The position numbers and the translations under genes were made by a program. Positions 12,126-23,903 of a DNA stretch of 64,000 nucleotides are shown one piece after another. Under the pieces are notes generated by a model that was not told the DNA's origin, did not search any database, and worked only from the letters and a program-made list of their open reading frames with translations. The DNA comes from Botryotinia globosa (taxonomy: Eukaryota > Ascomycota > Leotiomycetes > Helotiales > Sclerotiniaceae), in contig RCSZ01000006.1 of the NCBI GenBank assembly GCA_014898425.1, positions 1,860,001-1,924,000 of the forward strand. Reading direction: 5' to 3'. Numbering within the stretch: the stretch's first letter is position 1; each line of letters opens with the position of its first letter.

Positions 12126-15100
12126 CTAATCAATAACAATATGCTTTCCCACTTCTGCGACCGCGACAATTTCAATCTCGTCATCACTTTTTTCGCTCAA
12201 AAGAATTCCAACTTTTGTCCCCGAATCCGTGTCGTTCGCTTCGTCAACAAGATCCACGACCTCTACTTGATGATCACTGTCCTCAATGTGCACTCTGTCC
12301 ATGTCGATATCTTCGCAAATATCCATCTTATCGTCCACTTCCCCATCCCCATCCCCATCACGGTTCTCATCCTCCTCTCCACCTTCCTCATTCCTCACAA
12401 CCCCATCTGTCCCCTCCATAAACTTTCTGATTCCCTCAAACAACACCTTCGCCACAACTGGCGGCACCGCATTCCCAATTTGTCTTTTAATCCCATTCTG
12501 CCCAAACTGATGCTCTAACGGAAACCCCTGCAAACAAGCGAATTCTCGATCAGTAAACCCTCGTTTTCCACTCGGATGCCAATTATCGCCACCGCTGGTG
12601 GTCATTGTGCGTGGAAGAATCGCGTGGGGATTATATGGTCTGAGATCTTTTTCTGGAAGAAGTTGAGGTGAGTGATTTGCTGCAGATCTGGGGATTTCGC
12701 GGAGAGTCTGGGAGACGGTTTTAAAGGGTTTGGCGTTTTTGAGACAGGGAGATGAGGAGTGTGTTGGTGGTGGCATGGGAGGAAGGGGCTCGCCTGGGCT
12801 AAGAGGCTGTTAGTCAAACTGTAAAAATGGAATACTTCCCAAGGAAACTCACCATGATGCGATAACAATCAAACGGAATCGTCTTTGCGGAAGCCCCTAA
12901 GCAATCAGTCAACAAATTGGGCTCGCTGAGTGTAGAAAACACGAGGAACTTACCCATTGAGCCAAAGGCACGATGGCCCACCTCAACGAAAACCCACAAC
13001 TAGTGAACATACAAATCAAACTCGAAAAATATCCTCTAAACCTCGGATATAAAATCCCAAACGTCTGTTCCAACGTTACAACCCTAGGTTTCGCAACCTT
13101 GATTACCGCAGCTACAGCAAACAAACTCGCAGTATTCATCTCATCATTCTTACCCTCAACGGTATGCGCGGGTGAAAAATATTGACACGGAGGTGAAAGA
13201 TGGAGAATATCAACTTTAACGTCATTAGGGATATCTGAAGAACCCGGAGAAGGGGTAGCCAGAGAAACAAAGCATTCTGAGGACATCTCGTAGCAAGTCG
13301 CGCCGGGAAAATTCAGGCGCCAGGTAGTGCAGGCGTGCTGATCGAAGTCAAATCCCCATTTTACGCGAAGACCTGCCATGACGGCACCACGCGTGGTACC
13401 GCCTGCTCCACAGAATGCATCGCCGTAAGTAAAGGTTTGTCCAGGAGCCAGAAGGAGTGGTTCTTTCAGTGAGGGCGGTCTTGAGCTTTGCACCGGAACT
13501 AACGAGGAAGATCGGGAATGGTGAGACGATAGGTCAACAATTCCGCTAGGTGGCGGAGAGGCTAACTCGGATGAAGATATATCGATTTGAGGAGGAATTT
13601 TTAAAGATGGAGCTGGGCATAAGGGCAGGGGAATACTAACCTCAGGATAGGGACCTCGAGTGTCAAGAGCACTTCTTCCCGGTAAAGTCAAGCGACCCCT
13701 CAATCTTGGTCGAATACCTCTGGTGGATCGAGAGCTTCTAGCTGGTCTTCCCGTATCACGAAATTGTTGTGTAGAAGCCAGCTTGCTTTCATGTTCACTC
13801 TTTGGAACCGTCTCTGCTAATTTCCCGATGTTGTAAGAGTGCTTGATGTATTCTTTCCCGTTGAACGCGAGCTTAACCCGACCTAGACGCTGCCTAATCT
13901 GTTCGATATCGTCCTCAGGCACTTGGCGGGCTCTTTTTGATGGTTTGTTATCTTCTTGATCACTATCTCGCTCTGAAGAAGACGAGAAATCTGACTTGCG
14001 TTTGGGTTGAATTACGCCTGCCTCATGTTCCTGGACTCTAGCATTTGAAGAAGCGCGATCATCATCGTCGTCGTCATCCTCGTCGATGATTATGAGAGTT
14101 TTGGGACGACTTTCAATATCCTCGACCACGGCAGGATTTGGAGGTTGTTGGACTTTGTCTGCTGTTTCTTCTCCATCAATATCGTAGCATTCTGGTATGT
14201 AAGTACCACCAGGGACCGTTTCTCCACGCCATTCGGTTCGAAGTTGGGTGTTTGAGGCCAGATATGATTGTGTGCTTTGATGGACTGATGACAACCAATT
14301 CTCTGTGATCCGCTCTAAAGTTCTCTCTGCATATATGTTCTTTTCTCTAGCCGAAGCTGATGCATATTTACAAGTGTATTTCCAGCGCACAGTAAGCCCC
14401 CCTTTGTTGTACGTGTCTTCATCGGTCCAGGTAACATCACGATTCAGGTTGCGATATTTTGGATAATTATGATTTGTCCAACGAAGACTGCGTAGAGCTT
14501 TCACAGAGCTCAAAGGTACTTCGACAAGGCTCTGCTCTTCTGGTGCCCGTAGGTCATCTAAGTCAATTTCGTAACATAGACAGACTTCATTCATCTTCTT
14601 TTCCAGCATGCCGTTGAGATACTTGCATCTTTGTAATCGGAATCCCCGAATAGTGATGGAAGCATTTTGGGTGTTGTCATGACTAAGGTCACGAATTTCT
14701 TCAGGTTTGACGTACTTCACAATGTGCTGAATGCAAATAAAATCGCCATCCTCCAGCTCTACGGTTTTCGCTGGTCTTAAGATGAGCTTTCCGTGCGAAT
14801 ACGTTTCGCATTCGAAATAAGGGCTGACAATTGGAGGATTGCGTAATGGAACAACTTTGAGTTTCGGCTGAGGTTTCGACTTTTCACTTACACTAATAGA
14901 GCGCAAGAACTCGAACTCGGGTTTCTCTAGGAGTTGGGATTCGAGCTTGAATTCGAAGTCGTCGCTGTCTTCGATTATAACGGCGTTGTCACCTGTGTGC
15001 GAGGTCATATCTTGGGCAGTAGACGTTGTCTCTTCGTCCCCGTCTCCCTCATCTGAAATCGAGATCAAACTTGCATTGGAGTACCGACGCTCAGGCATAG

Positions 15101-15698
15101 AATGAATATGAGACGTGTTCCGAGAATTGGCAACCATTTCGCTGCGAGGGCTGAAAGGGCTTTCTTTAGTACGCGGACGTCTTGAGAGACGAATGCGATC
15201 TTGTGATGTTTCCTGATCGGTTGTTCCTTCAGAAGCGAGATTCCAGGGCCTTGACGATTCGTATCCCTCCTCTTGGAGCATGAAGCTTGGAAGACTAGTT
15301 GAGAGTCTGCAAACTTTATCTACAGGGTTATCGCTCTCTTTAGGTTTCGTGGTACTGAAGACCACAGGAGTGGTCAAGTCAATGAAAGGAAAATTAGCTG
15401 AATGTTCAGGTGCAGGAGTATTGTCGAATTGGGTTCTAAGGGTTGATCCTATGAGATGTTCTCTAGTATTTGGAGGTGAAGCTCTATTTGTGATGTCGGC
15501 GTTCAAAAAGTGTGTTGGGGATATACCGGGAGCTTTTGCGAGGTATCAGCATAGATATACCTGTGAGACAAGAGGACGAGAGCAAGCAAAACTATGCCGG
15601 GCTGACCTACCTCGTTCTAGAATCACCACCTCATCTCTGTCGTCATCTTCAATTATGACAACAGCAAAATCATCGTCGATGACTATTGCCTGATCCAT
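12126..15698 (-). CDS. rid: RID/Masc1-type DNA cytosine-5 methyltransferase
   Basis: Four exons, 15698-15611, 15532-12954, 12896-12853 and 12798-12126, give 1127 residues. In Neurospora the relative RID is required for repeat-induced point mutation; in Ascobolus Masc1 serves methylation induced premeiotically. Catalytic motifs: I, DAFCGAGGTTRGA (about 733-745); IV, SPPCQYFSPAHT (Cys near 812); VI, EQT (about 851-853); VIII, GLPQRRFR (about 890-897, on a 44-nt exon); X, IGNAVPP (about 1011-1017). PCQ in place of PCN and EQT in place of ENV are hallmarks of the RID/Masc1 class. The N-terminal part has a BAH-like region (about 280-370), an acidic run (about 512-521) and basic patches. The C-terminal 90 residues are very acidic. 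The start at 15698 gives a short acidic exon ending in a good GTAGGT donor. Confidence 0.93.
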
Positions 15699-17450
15699 TG
15701 CCACTTTCAAAGCCTAGAGAGATGCTTTTGAATGGAATTGAATTGTGCGAGTTGGTAGCAGGTCAAACAAACTTGCCGTGCAGGTTTCTTCTGGATGATA
15801 CGGTCTCCTTAACTTTGGGCGATCGATTATGATATCTAAGTCTAGTTGCTTCTATTCGATCAATGCGGCGAATTGAACATCCTTGAATCATAGATCTGAT
15901 GGGAAGGCAGCTTTCAATATATGTTTTAGCTGCTTTGTTGTGAACTATTCCCGTGAATTGCTCATATCTAGACCACATCATCCTGAAAGCAGGGGATCTG
16001 AATCATCTACATTAGGAGTTTATATTGTAATGACAAAAGCAGGAAAAAGCAAGGTTATTAACTATTCAGATAAGGCAATAAACGTGAATATGTCGTCTGG
16101 TCATTGTGAAGTGAAACTTGATGGTTGTTATAATTGATCGGGACAATTACACTATCTCATCTAACATTACTAGATGGCATTGTCTTGTTGCTCATAGAGT
16201 GCTTATAGAGTGCTCGCAGATGAAAATTGTTATGATTCTAGGGATAGATGACCATGCCACCTGCACTCTTTAATTTTGTTGTCTATGAATACCCATTTGA
16301 GTAAAAGAAGTTTTCCAAAAGATACATGATCTACCTTTGTATCACCAGATGATGATGGGCAACAAAAAGCTTTCAAAGATGATGACAGCACTGTAGAACT
16401 TTCTTGGTCAGGGTGTATCGAAAGCAACAACCAAAATAAAGAGAATAATTCCTAGAAAACAAGATGAATTATCCAGCATGGTTGATGAAAGTAGAAGAAG
16501 AAAATGAGGCTAAAATCAATATCAGGCTAATTAGAGCGACTTGCATTTAGGCCCCATTGTTCCTGCGATGAGGGAGTAGAAGAATGAACCCCCACTGCCC
16601 TCAATGTAACTGTACACTGATATTTGAATTCGAAGACGATACGAGGTCTAAATGAATGAAATAGAGGCGAGAATCGAAGCTGCTCTCTCATCATATATGT
16701 GTAATCATTGCTCGAACACATTTCCCACAATGACATTCTCATTTTGCCTTCTACTCCTCCAGCTGAAAGTGTCATAAGTCAACTTTGGGAATATGACCGG
16801 TCTCCCAGTCAATTGAAGTCGTACTCTTACAAGAATAGACCTTGTTACACGAAGGCCTTGTCTTCCTGTTCAATTGTACTCCATTGGATCTCCGCCATAT
16901 ATTATATTCCAAGTACTTTTCGCATTTCAGTCTTTATCAATTACCGTAGCAACATCATGATTGAAACTCCAATCACACGTATGATATGAATCTCTAAACA
17001 AGAAGCAGAAAACAAGCAATATAAACAAAAGAACGAATTGGCAGCCTTGAAAACCAGATTCACGGCCCTCATGCATACCCAGATTAAACAATCCCGGACG
17101 ACTTTCATTTCCCAATTAATTTGTTGCACATCTCAACTTTGAAGCCCCGAAAGTCCAGGCAACACGGGGAACGGAATTGGTGCGCCGGATTGTTGATATT
17201 TGAGGCTTTCAGAATGTGACAATCCCAAGCTTTCGAAGTTCTAGAACGTGATCCCTGATGTTTAAGGCTGAAAATTTATGAGAGCTTGACAACGTATCGA
17301 GAGGTAAGACATAGCAGAGAGAGCTACCGAGACTTCCACAAAAATAATCCCTGCAGCTCAACTTCATCCAACTTTCCTTCCATTTGGGAATTTGCAGCTG
17401 TCCCTCTATTCAGCACACAGCTTTCCGATTGGAAAGTTTCCAGAAAAATC
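15699..17450. other. gene-free divergent spacer, 1.75 kb
   Basis: Upstream of both the methyltransferase and the peptidyl-tRNA hydrolase genes. Only short frames without recognisable content. The in-frame stretch before 17451 has no ATG, so the hydrolase start is placed at 17451. Confidence 0.45.
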
Positions 17451-18232
17451 ATGGCAGATATGCGTGCACCACCCACTCCCACGGCCATGCTAATCGGCAC
17501 CGCCATCATAGCCGGTCTCAGTGGATACATGATTGGAATTGCGTCTAGTCTTGGATTCTTCCCAATTCCTTTTATGCCACGGGCACCCAAGGAACGGGGA
17601 ATCGCGAATTACGACGATGAGGAAGAAAGCGAGGAAGAAGATATCGATGCATCTATATTAGACCATGCGCCCAACTGGTCCAATGGATTCGAAGCTGATA
17701 GACGAGATGGATTACGTGTAACACAAAACGATACTACGAAAAAGAGTGAAAAGAAGAAGGAGAAGAAAGAGAAGAGTGAAGGCGGAATTGTGGACACCGG
17801 AGAAGAATGTAAATTGGTCTTGGTTGTGAGAACGGATTTGGGCATGACGAAAGGTGTGTTATTGATTCCATTCCAGCTATCTACAGTATTGAGATGCATT
17901 GCGATCTAACAACTCACTCTCTAGGAAAAATCGCTGCACAATGTTCTCACGCCACACTCGCCTGCTATAAAACTATCTCGCGCCAACCCGCCAATGCATT
18001 GATTCTACGACGCTGGGAACGGGAAGGTCAGGCAAAGGTCGCGCTGCAAGTAAAATCCGAAGATGAATTACAAATCTTACAGGCGCAAGCTATGAGTTTG
18101 GGGGTTGTGGCCGAGCAGATTGCGGATGCGGGGAGAACGCAAATTGCGAGTGGGAGCCATACTGTTTTGGGAATTGGTCCTGCGCCAAAGAGTGTTATTG
18201 ATCAGATTACTGGGAAATTGAAGTTGTTGTAG
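17451..18232 (+). CDS. PTH2: peptidyl-tRNA hydrolase 2 (PTH2 family)
   Basis: Releases tRNA from peptidyl-tRNA that has dropped off the ribosome. Two exons, 17451-17853 and 17925-18232, give 236 residues. The catalytic domain (about 118-236) opens with KLVLVVRTDLGMTKGKIAAQ, then CSHATLACYK, and holds the LPxxxVxDAGRTQI-like block (EQIADAGRTQIASGS) and the end motif LGIGPAPKSVIDQITGKLKLL, all typical of PTH2. A single hydrophobic helix at about residues 12-33 is followed by an acidic and a Lys-rich linker, so the enzyme is probably membrane-anchored (outer mitochondrial membrane in animal and yeast relatives). Confidence 0.95.
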
Positions 18233-19252
18233 ACGAGGATGATACTGGCAGATTCAAGGGGGTCTGCAGATAAGGACCTGGAAGAGCGAAGACGGGGCAC
18301 TACAGCCCCAAAATGAATATCATTGATACTTGAAATTCAGATGCTACCGAGCACAGGATTGGGGGCAAGAAAAGATGATTTGAAGGAATGTTGATTGATC
18401 CAAGACTTATGGGGATGAAGATGTAAAAGACATCGAAAATATGAAACGAAGTATAGAAACTCAAAAGCATAGCATTGCTGGCGTTTTGGATGATCGAGGA
18501 TATATTTGTAGACACGAATAGGCTTTGGAGTCAATTCATACTGAAGTCTCGACCGGAGGGGTTCTGATTGTTATACAAACTTTCTCTATACAATTCATAT
18601 ATATTTTCACCCAATAATGTGACTTTATCTAGTGATATGTATCGGGATGTGAGTCACCTTAGTTCTTTACTTTCCAGTGGTGCATTTGAGAATGTGATCT
18701 TGTATTGTTTTCGTGCAGCACAATATCATGATCTATCTAGCCAGCAAGCGAAATCAGATTTTACATATAGCCAGCCTACTACGCACCACAACTCGAAATT
18801 ACGTCCCAAAGAAGATCAATGTGTAATTGATATTATCATTGAAGCTTAAACGCTGGTTGGGTATATCATACACAATATTCTTTCTTCTACAAAGCTCCAC
18901 CAAAATATTCGCTGTAAACAGCTCATTCTGTTGCTTCAAGATACTTTTGCTTTCATTTTCTGGCGCAGGTTATCATTTATCTATAGTTCATGTTAGTTAA
19001 ATAGGTCTTAAAAGGTCGGGTTAGAGTGGTCAATTGGGATTGGTGTGACGTTGAGGTTGTAAAATTGGGGTTTAAAGACCTGCAACTGTGCTTGTTGAGA
19101 GATACACATAAGCTTACATTCTTGATCCCTCAACTACTTCAAATCATCATCACTGCTCTTAATTAATTGATGGTTGCTTGTGACCAAGGGTTTCTCAAAC
19201 TTGTACTACGAGAGAAAGTCAGTGCTCGCTTCAGTGCATTGGATCGAGCACT
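18233..19252. other. convergent spacer, 1.0 kb
   Basis: 3' flanks of the PTH2 gene and the Cys-rich unknown gene. AT-rich; nothing else supported. Confidence 0.45.
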
Positions 19253-20056
19253 TCATTCTACCTGAAATCTTCTCAAAAGCAAGCCTATCTTCTTCTTCAA
19301 AGGAGTCTTTCTCGACGGCTTATACTTTATCTGGGGAAGTTCCTCGACTGGACATGCTAATGCAGCTCTTAGCTTATCAGCATGTGTTCGAATACCGTAT
19401 TGAGACGCTTTCAGGCTGCCTTGTTGGCCGATGTGTGTTCCCGCTGATGAAATTTGTATTAGCGAATCTTGACTGCCAGTCAAAGATAGACTCTTGCTGC
19501 TGCGAGAAGGCTGATGATTTGGCATGACGCGTGGGGAAACATATGGACTGCGTTGTTGCTGGCTGATGGGCGAGTGGAATTCACTATGATAGCCATGCAA
19601 AGCTGGGCTGTTGTTTTTAGAAACGTATTGAGATCGAATAGGAGTCGTAGGGGTGTATGTTTGATTCCCATTATCTGAAGGGATCCCGCTTTCACAGATA
19701 TCAGATGGCGAAATTGATGATTTGGTTGCGTCTCTGGTGCCAATAGATTGACTACTAGCTTTAGTAGTTGGACTTTCACCGATAGATGGGATCTGCAGTA
19801 GCAAATTTGTTGTTGATTCGGACTTGGTAAGATGCAGAACCGCATCTTCCGTCAATGCGCCCTGTTCTTGTTTCAACGATTCACTGAGTAGGGTACCACA
19901 GTTTGGACATCCTTTACAGCATGCAGTGCAAGGTCCTAGATTCGTACTGTCTTTGAAACAGAGGGAACAGAGAAAATCGCCAGTACAGTATTCCGGTTTC
20001 GTGGCGTCATGATCCTCGTACACCTGGAAAGGCTTTTTGTGCTTTTTATTTGGCAT
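19253..20056 (-). CDS. unknown fungal protein with N-terminal Cys cluster
   Basis: A single open frame of 267 residues if it starts at MPNKKHKKPF (20056). The frame is open further upstream, with another ATG near 20128 that would add 24 residues, so the start is uncertain. Residues about 20-55 hold a dense cysteine cluster (CTGDFLCSLCF then GPCTACCKGCPNCG), likely a zinc-binding ribbon. The rest is Ser/Thr/Pro/Gln-rich and looks disordered, ending in a basic helix (KTPLKKKIGLLLRRFQVE). No enzyme motif. I do not recognise the family; a fungal-specific scaffold or regulator is possible. Confidence 0.6.
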   Translation of the reverse strand: MPNKKHKKPFQVYEDHDATKPEYCTGDFLCSLCFKDSTNLGPCTACCKGCPNCGTLLSESLKQEQGALTEDAVLHLTKSESTTNLLLQIPSIGESPTTKASSQSIGTRDATKSSISPSDICESGIPSDNGNQTYTPTTPIRSQYVSKNNSPALHGYHSEFHSPISQQQRSPYVSPRVMPNHQPSRSSKSLSLTGSQDSLIQISSAGTHIGQQGSLKASQYGIRTHADKLRAALACPVEELPQIKYKPSRKTPLKKKIGLLLRRFQVE

Positions 20057-21189
20057 GATGGCGATAACAGATGGGGAATGTGAAGGAGATGTTTTCTCAA
20101 TTGACCATCTAACTAGATCGATGAGCATCAAATAGTTGTTGGGCCGAATCGCACTGGCCACAGACTCGTCAGAGGTTGTAAGAATGGCCAAGACTTAAAA
20201 CCCAGGTGCATGATATGATGTAAAGAACACCATTTTCGAGAATCGGAACACAAGTGACATGAGCTATAGGCAGTTGAAGAAGTTTCCTCAAGTATCAAAA
20301 ATGGCAGGTGCAAGACATGAATCGGTCCTGGTGCTGAAGTAAGATATGAAGGCATGTACGAGCGTGATAGGTAGACACATAACTGATGTATACATTTGTT
20401 CCCAGGTTGTTCCTTCATTGGCCGTAAACGGGGATTTACAATATTAGGAAAGTGTTGTTCAACTTGGACGACTAAATATCATGCTTTGCACTTTCCTAGA
20501 ACTGAATTTTGCCAACCTAACCTGACTTTTACTACCTACAGACCTTTTCTTTTTGGGGCATTCATATTCTCCGGATGCTACAATTCAATAACTATACTGA
20601 AAATGGCAATATACCCAAATCGTCTAGTGTTCTTTACCAGCAACGCATCGATTCTCTCCGAATCCATAATGTTACGATGTTACCACGCAGGACTCCAAGT
20701 CGGCTGTTGAAGTTCCTACAGTATCTTCTTCACTTAGGTGAAGTAGCAAACGCATGTTTGACGATGGAGAAATAAAATGCTATCCATACAACCCGTGGAC
20801 ATATTCTCATGGATCTTATAGCATCGAACTTCGAAGGCGCTTTGTGGCTGTGTAATAAATGCGTACCTCCAGCTACCTACGTCAAGCGGTTTCTCAATGA
20901 CAGAATTTTGGGTATCGGGCCTTGTAGCGCAATATTCACCACCAACCAATCAAACCTTGAAATAAATCATTACGGACATACTAGCGGTCAGCCCTCTTTT
21001 TGTTAAATAAGACTCTTTTCTGTTGGAGTTGGGCCTGTTGCAGGTCTTGACCTTCTTTACAAAATTTGGAGTTTTGTTTATAAGGACTGGGAATCCCCTG
21101 AATTATAACCTTACTATTACCACCTTGAAAATCCTTGTTGCTTTTGCATGCGCCGCTCACCTGGTCCTCCCGAACTCAATTGCAAAAAA
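20057..21189. other. divergent spacer upstream of Cys-rich gene and MFS gene
   Basis: 1.13 kb without a supported gene. Short frames at 20396-20775 and 20809-21006 show no recognisable features. Confidence 0.45.
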
Positions 21190-23314
21190 ATGTCTAGCAA
21201 TAATTCTAAAAATTCAAATAATTCGGTTGACCTGAAAAATCAATCACGGAACAGAGGAAGACATCCATCAGGAGAAGAAGCCAGTGAGGAGACATCTATA
21301 AACGCTAGTAACGATGGTGGAATTTCTTATGGTACTGTATCGCGAACCAACGCATATGCACCAATCAAAACTGGAGAGCAAGTACACGGAAAACACCCTT
21401 TACAACGACGAGAATCTGTTATAGAAGAAGAGAACAATGAAGATCTACAAATCGAAATCCCAGCTACAGAGCCGGAAAAGGAGGGACCTGTAGCTTGGAG
21501 TAGTTTGCCGCATAAGAGACAATTAGCTATTCTTACCTGCGCGAGGTTATCCGAGCCCCTTGTACAGACAAGTTTGAGAGTAAGTTCTAAATTCAATCTT
21601 GAGAGCACTGAAATATGATTCATTTTTCCAATTGTAAATTCCTAAAATGTTACAAGACACTAATATATACAAAAGAGCTATCTATTCTACCAATTAAAAT
21701 CTTTTGATCCCTCACTACCAGATTCAACCATTGCATCACAGGCAGGTATTATGGCTGGCTCTTTTGCCTTGGCTCAACTAACGACTGCTATGTTATGGGG
21801 ACGACTTTCAGATCGGTCGGGTAGAAAGAGAGTTCTATTGATAGGTCTGAGTGGTACTGCAATTTCTTGTTTGGGTTTTGGATTTGCACAAAACTTTTGG
21901 CAAGCATTGATATTCAGAATGATCGGTGGTGCACTCAATGGAAATGTAGGTGTGATGAGAACCATGATTAGCGAGATTGTCAAGGAAAAGAAGTAAGAAT
22001 TCTGCATCTTCCGTCACCGAATATCCAGACAACTAACAGCGTCTAGATATCAGAGTCGTGCTTTCTTGATATTGCCCATGTGTGGTAATATTGGAACCAT
22101 CATTGGGCCAATCTTAGGTGGTATCTTGGCCGACCCAGCAGGAAGTTACCCAAGTGTGTTCGGAGGTATCAAATGGTTGGAAAAGTATCCATATGCACCT
22201 CCGAACTTGCTTAGTGCCTTGTTTCTTGCCTCCGCCTGTCTTGCGGTCATATTTGCTTTAGAAGAAGTAAGAGATCTCGTTGTCTCTGCATGAAGTAAAG
22301 CTTTGCTAACTAATATAGACACATGAAATGTATGCCCACAAAGAGGATTGGGGCATCAATGCTGGCCGAGCTGTCAAGCATTTCTTCCGTCGTCTTCGAA
22401 GAGGAAACTCTAGTAAGGGTGAGTATACTATTATTTCAAGCGGTGCTTCTTCGCCAACTATCGGACCTACGCCAAATACTCCTAAATCTCCGAAGCGAGT
22501 TGCTCCTCGGTATACGAATCGACTACCGTTCCGTCAAATTTTCACATATAATGTGGTGTGTACTTTAGTCTCTCATGCTCTACTAGCATTTTCGATGGGA
22601 ACTTTCCAGAGTATCTGGTACTCATTCCTCAGCACCTCTGTGTACAATCCTTCGCGACCGTCCAAGTCTCTCCCTGCAGACTACACCCCACATCCGCCTT
22701 TCAAATTCACCGGCGGCATTGGTCTTCCACCCCGCGACGTTGGGCTTGCCATGTCTATTCTAGGCATGATTGGTATCACTATGCAATTATTCTTATACCC
22801 TATCGTAAACACTCGTCTGGGCACCGTCCGCAGCTGGCGCATTTTCCTCTACGGTTTCCCAATCGCCTATACTCTCGCCCCCTTCCTTTCTCTAATCCCA
22901 TCCTCTTCTCCGCCTCCATCTCAAAAGACCGGTCCCATAATCTGGATCTCTCTAACCTTCGTCCTCCTCATTCAAACCATCTCTCGCACTTTCGCCGGCC
23001 CAGCAACTACAATTCTCATAAACAATTGTTCGCCGCATCCCTCTGTTCTCGGTACTATACACGGAATAGGACAAACCGCTAGTAGCGCGGCAAGAACCAT
23101 AGGACCTGCTCTAGGCGGTTATCTCTATGGAGTAGGATTGAGTCATGGATATGTAGGACTTGTGTTTTGGGTTTTGGCGGGAATGGCAGGAGTGACTTGT
23201 TTGGCGAGTACATTTGTGAAAGAGGGGGACGGACATGAGATCATTTTGGAGGGAGATAGAGAGGCTGAGGAGGAGGCGAGGATTAGGAATAGGGAGTTGG
23301 GGTTTAATGTTTAA
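21190..23314 (+). CDS. major facilitator superfamily transporter, 12-TM type
   Basis: Four exons, 21190-21579, 21676-21992, 22047-22266 and 22319-23314, give 640 residues. A hydrophilic N-terminus of about 110 residues precedes TM1 (HKRQLAILTCARLSEPL then SYLFYQLKSF). MFS motif A follows TM2 as GRLSDRSGRKRVLL. A later block reads GNIGTIIGPILGGILADP (proton-antiporter-like motif C region). The cytosolic loop after TM6 is long and Ser/Pro-rich (about 310-370). An in-frame ATG at 21148 would add 14 residues. The arrangement resembles fungal ZRT/YCR023C-like and TetA-like transporters; the substrate is unknown. Confidence 0.9.
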
Positions 23315-23903
23315 TTTTTGATATGCGTGAAAGGATTAAAAGGAAGGTATCATATGATATGATGATATGAAAAATGCAAATAGAAAGTGGAATGAATCTA
23401 CTACAATTGTGAAGATATATCGTCAAAATAAAACATGACAAATGCCAATTGTCTTCTTGTGTGTTCAAAATGAATTTTGTCACTTAGGGTGACTTCTTGT
23501 AATGTATCATTTTGAAACTCCAAATGCTCTGATGATCCGGAAATGTGAGATTTCAAGTGTACACTGTACACTGTTCCATTGCATCCATAAAAGAAATATG
23601 ACCAAATACCCCGGAATGCCACCTATTTTATGTTGGCAACCAGGCCCTAATAATTCCTTGATGCGTAACCCTTTTGCTCCGCGGCTCATGACCCAAACCA
23701 AACGCCGTCATTATGTTTCATTATTTTTCATCAGTGTTCTGAATATTTACCCTATGTGAAAATGACTACCATTCCCCAGACCCTTAAGCACGCCATGTGT
23801 CTTATTTACCATATTCAATGTTCCCTATATCACCCTAACTGACCTTCGCCATTTTTCAACAAAATCCAACGCCATTTGTCGATTCTCAAATCAATCTCAA
23901 TCC
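23315..23903. other. convergent spacer between MFS gene and DOMON-b561 gene
   Basis: 3' flanks only. A short ATGATATG repeat occurs at about 23350-23370. No gene seen. Confidence 0.45.
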
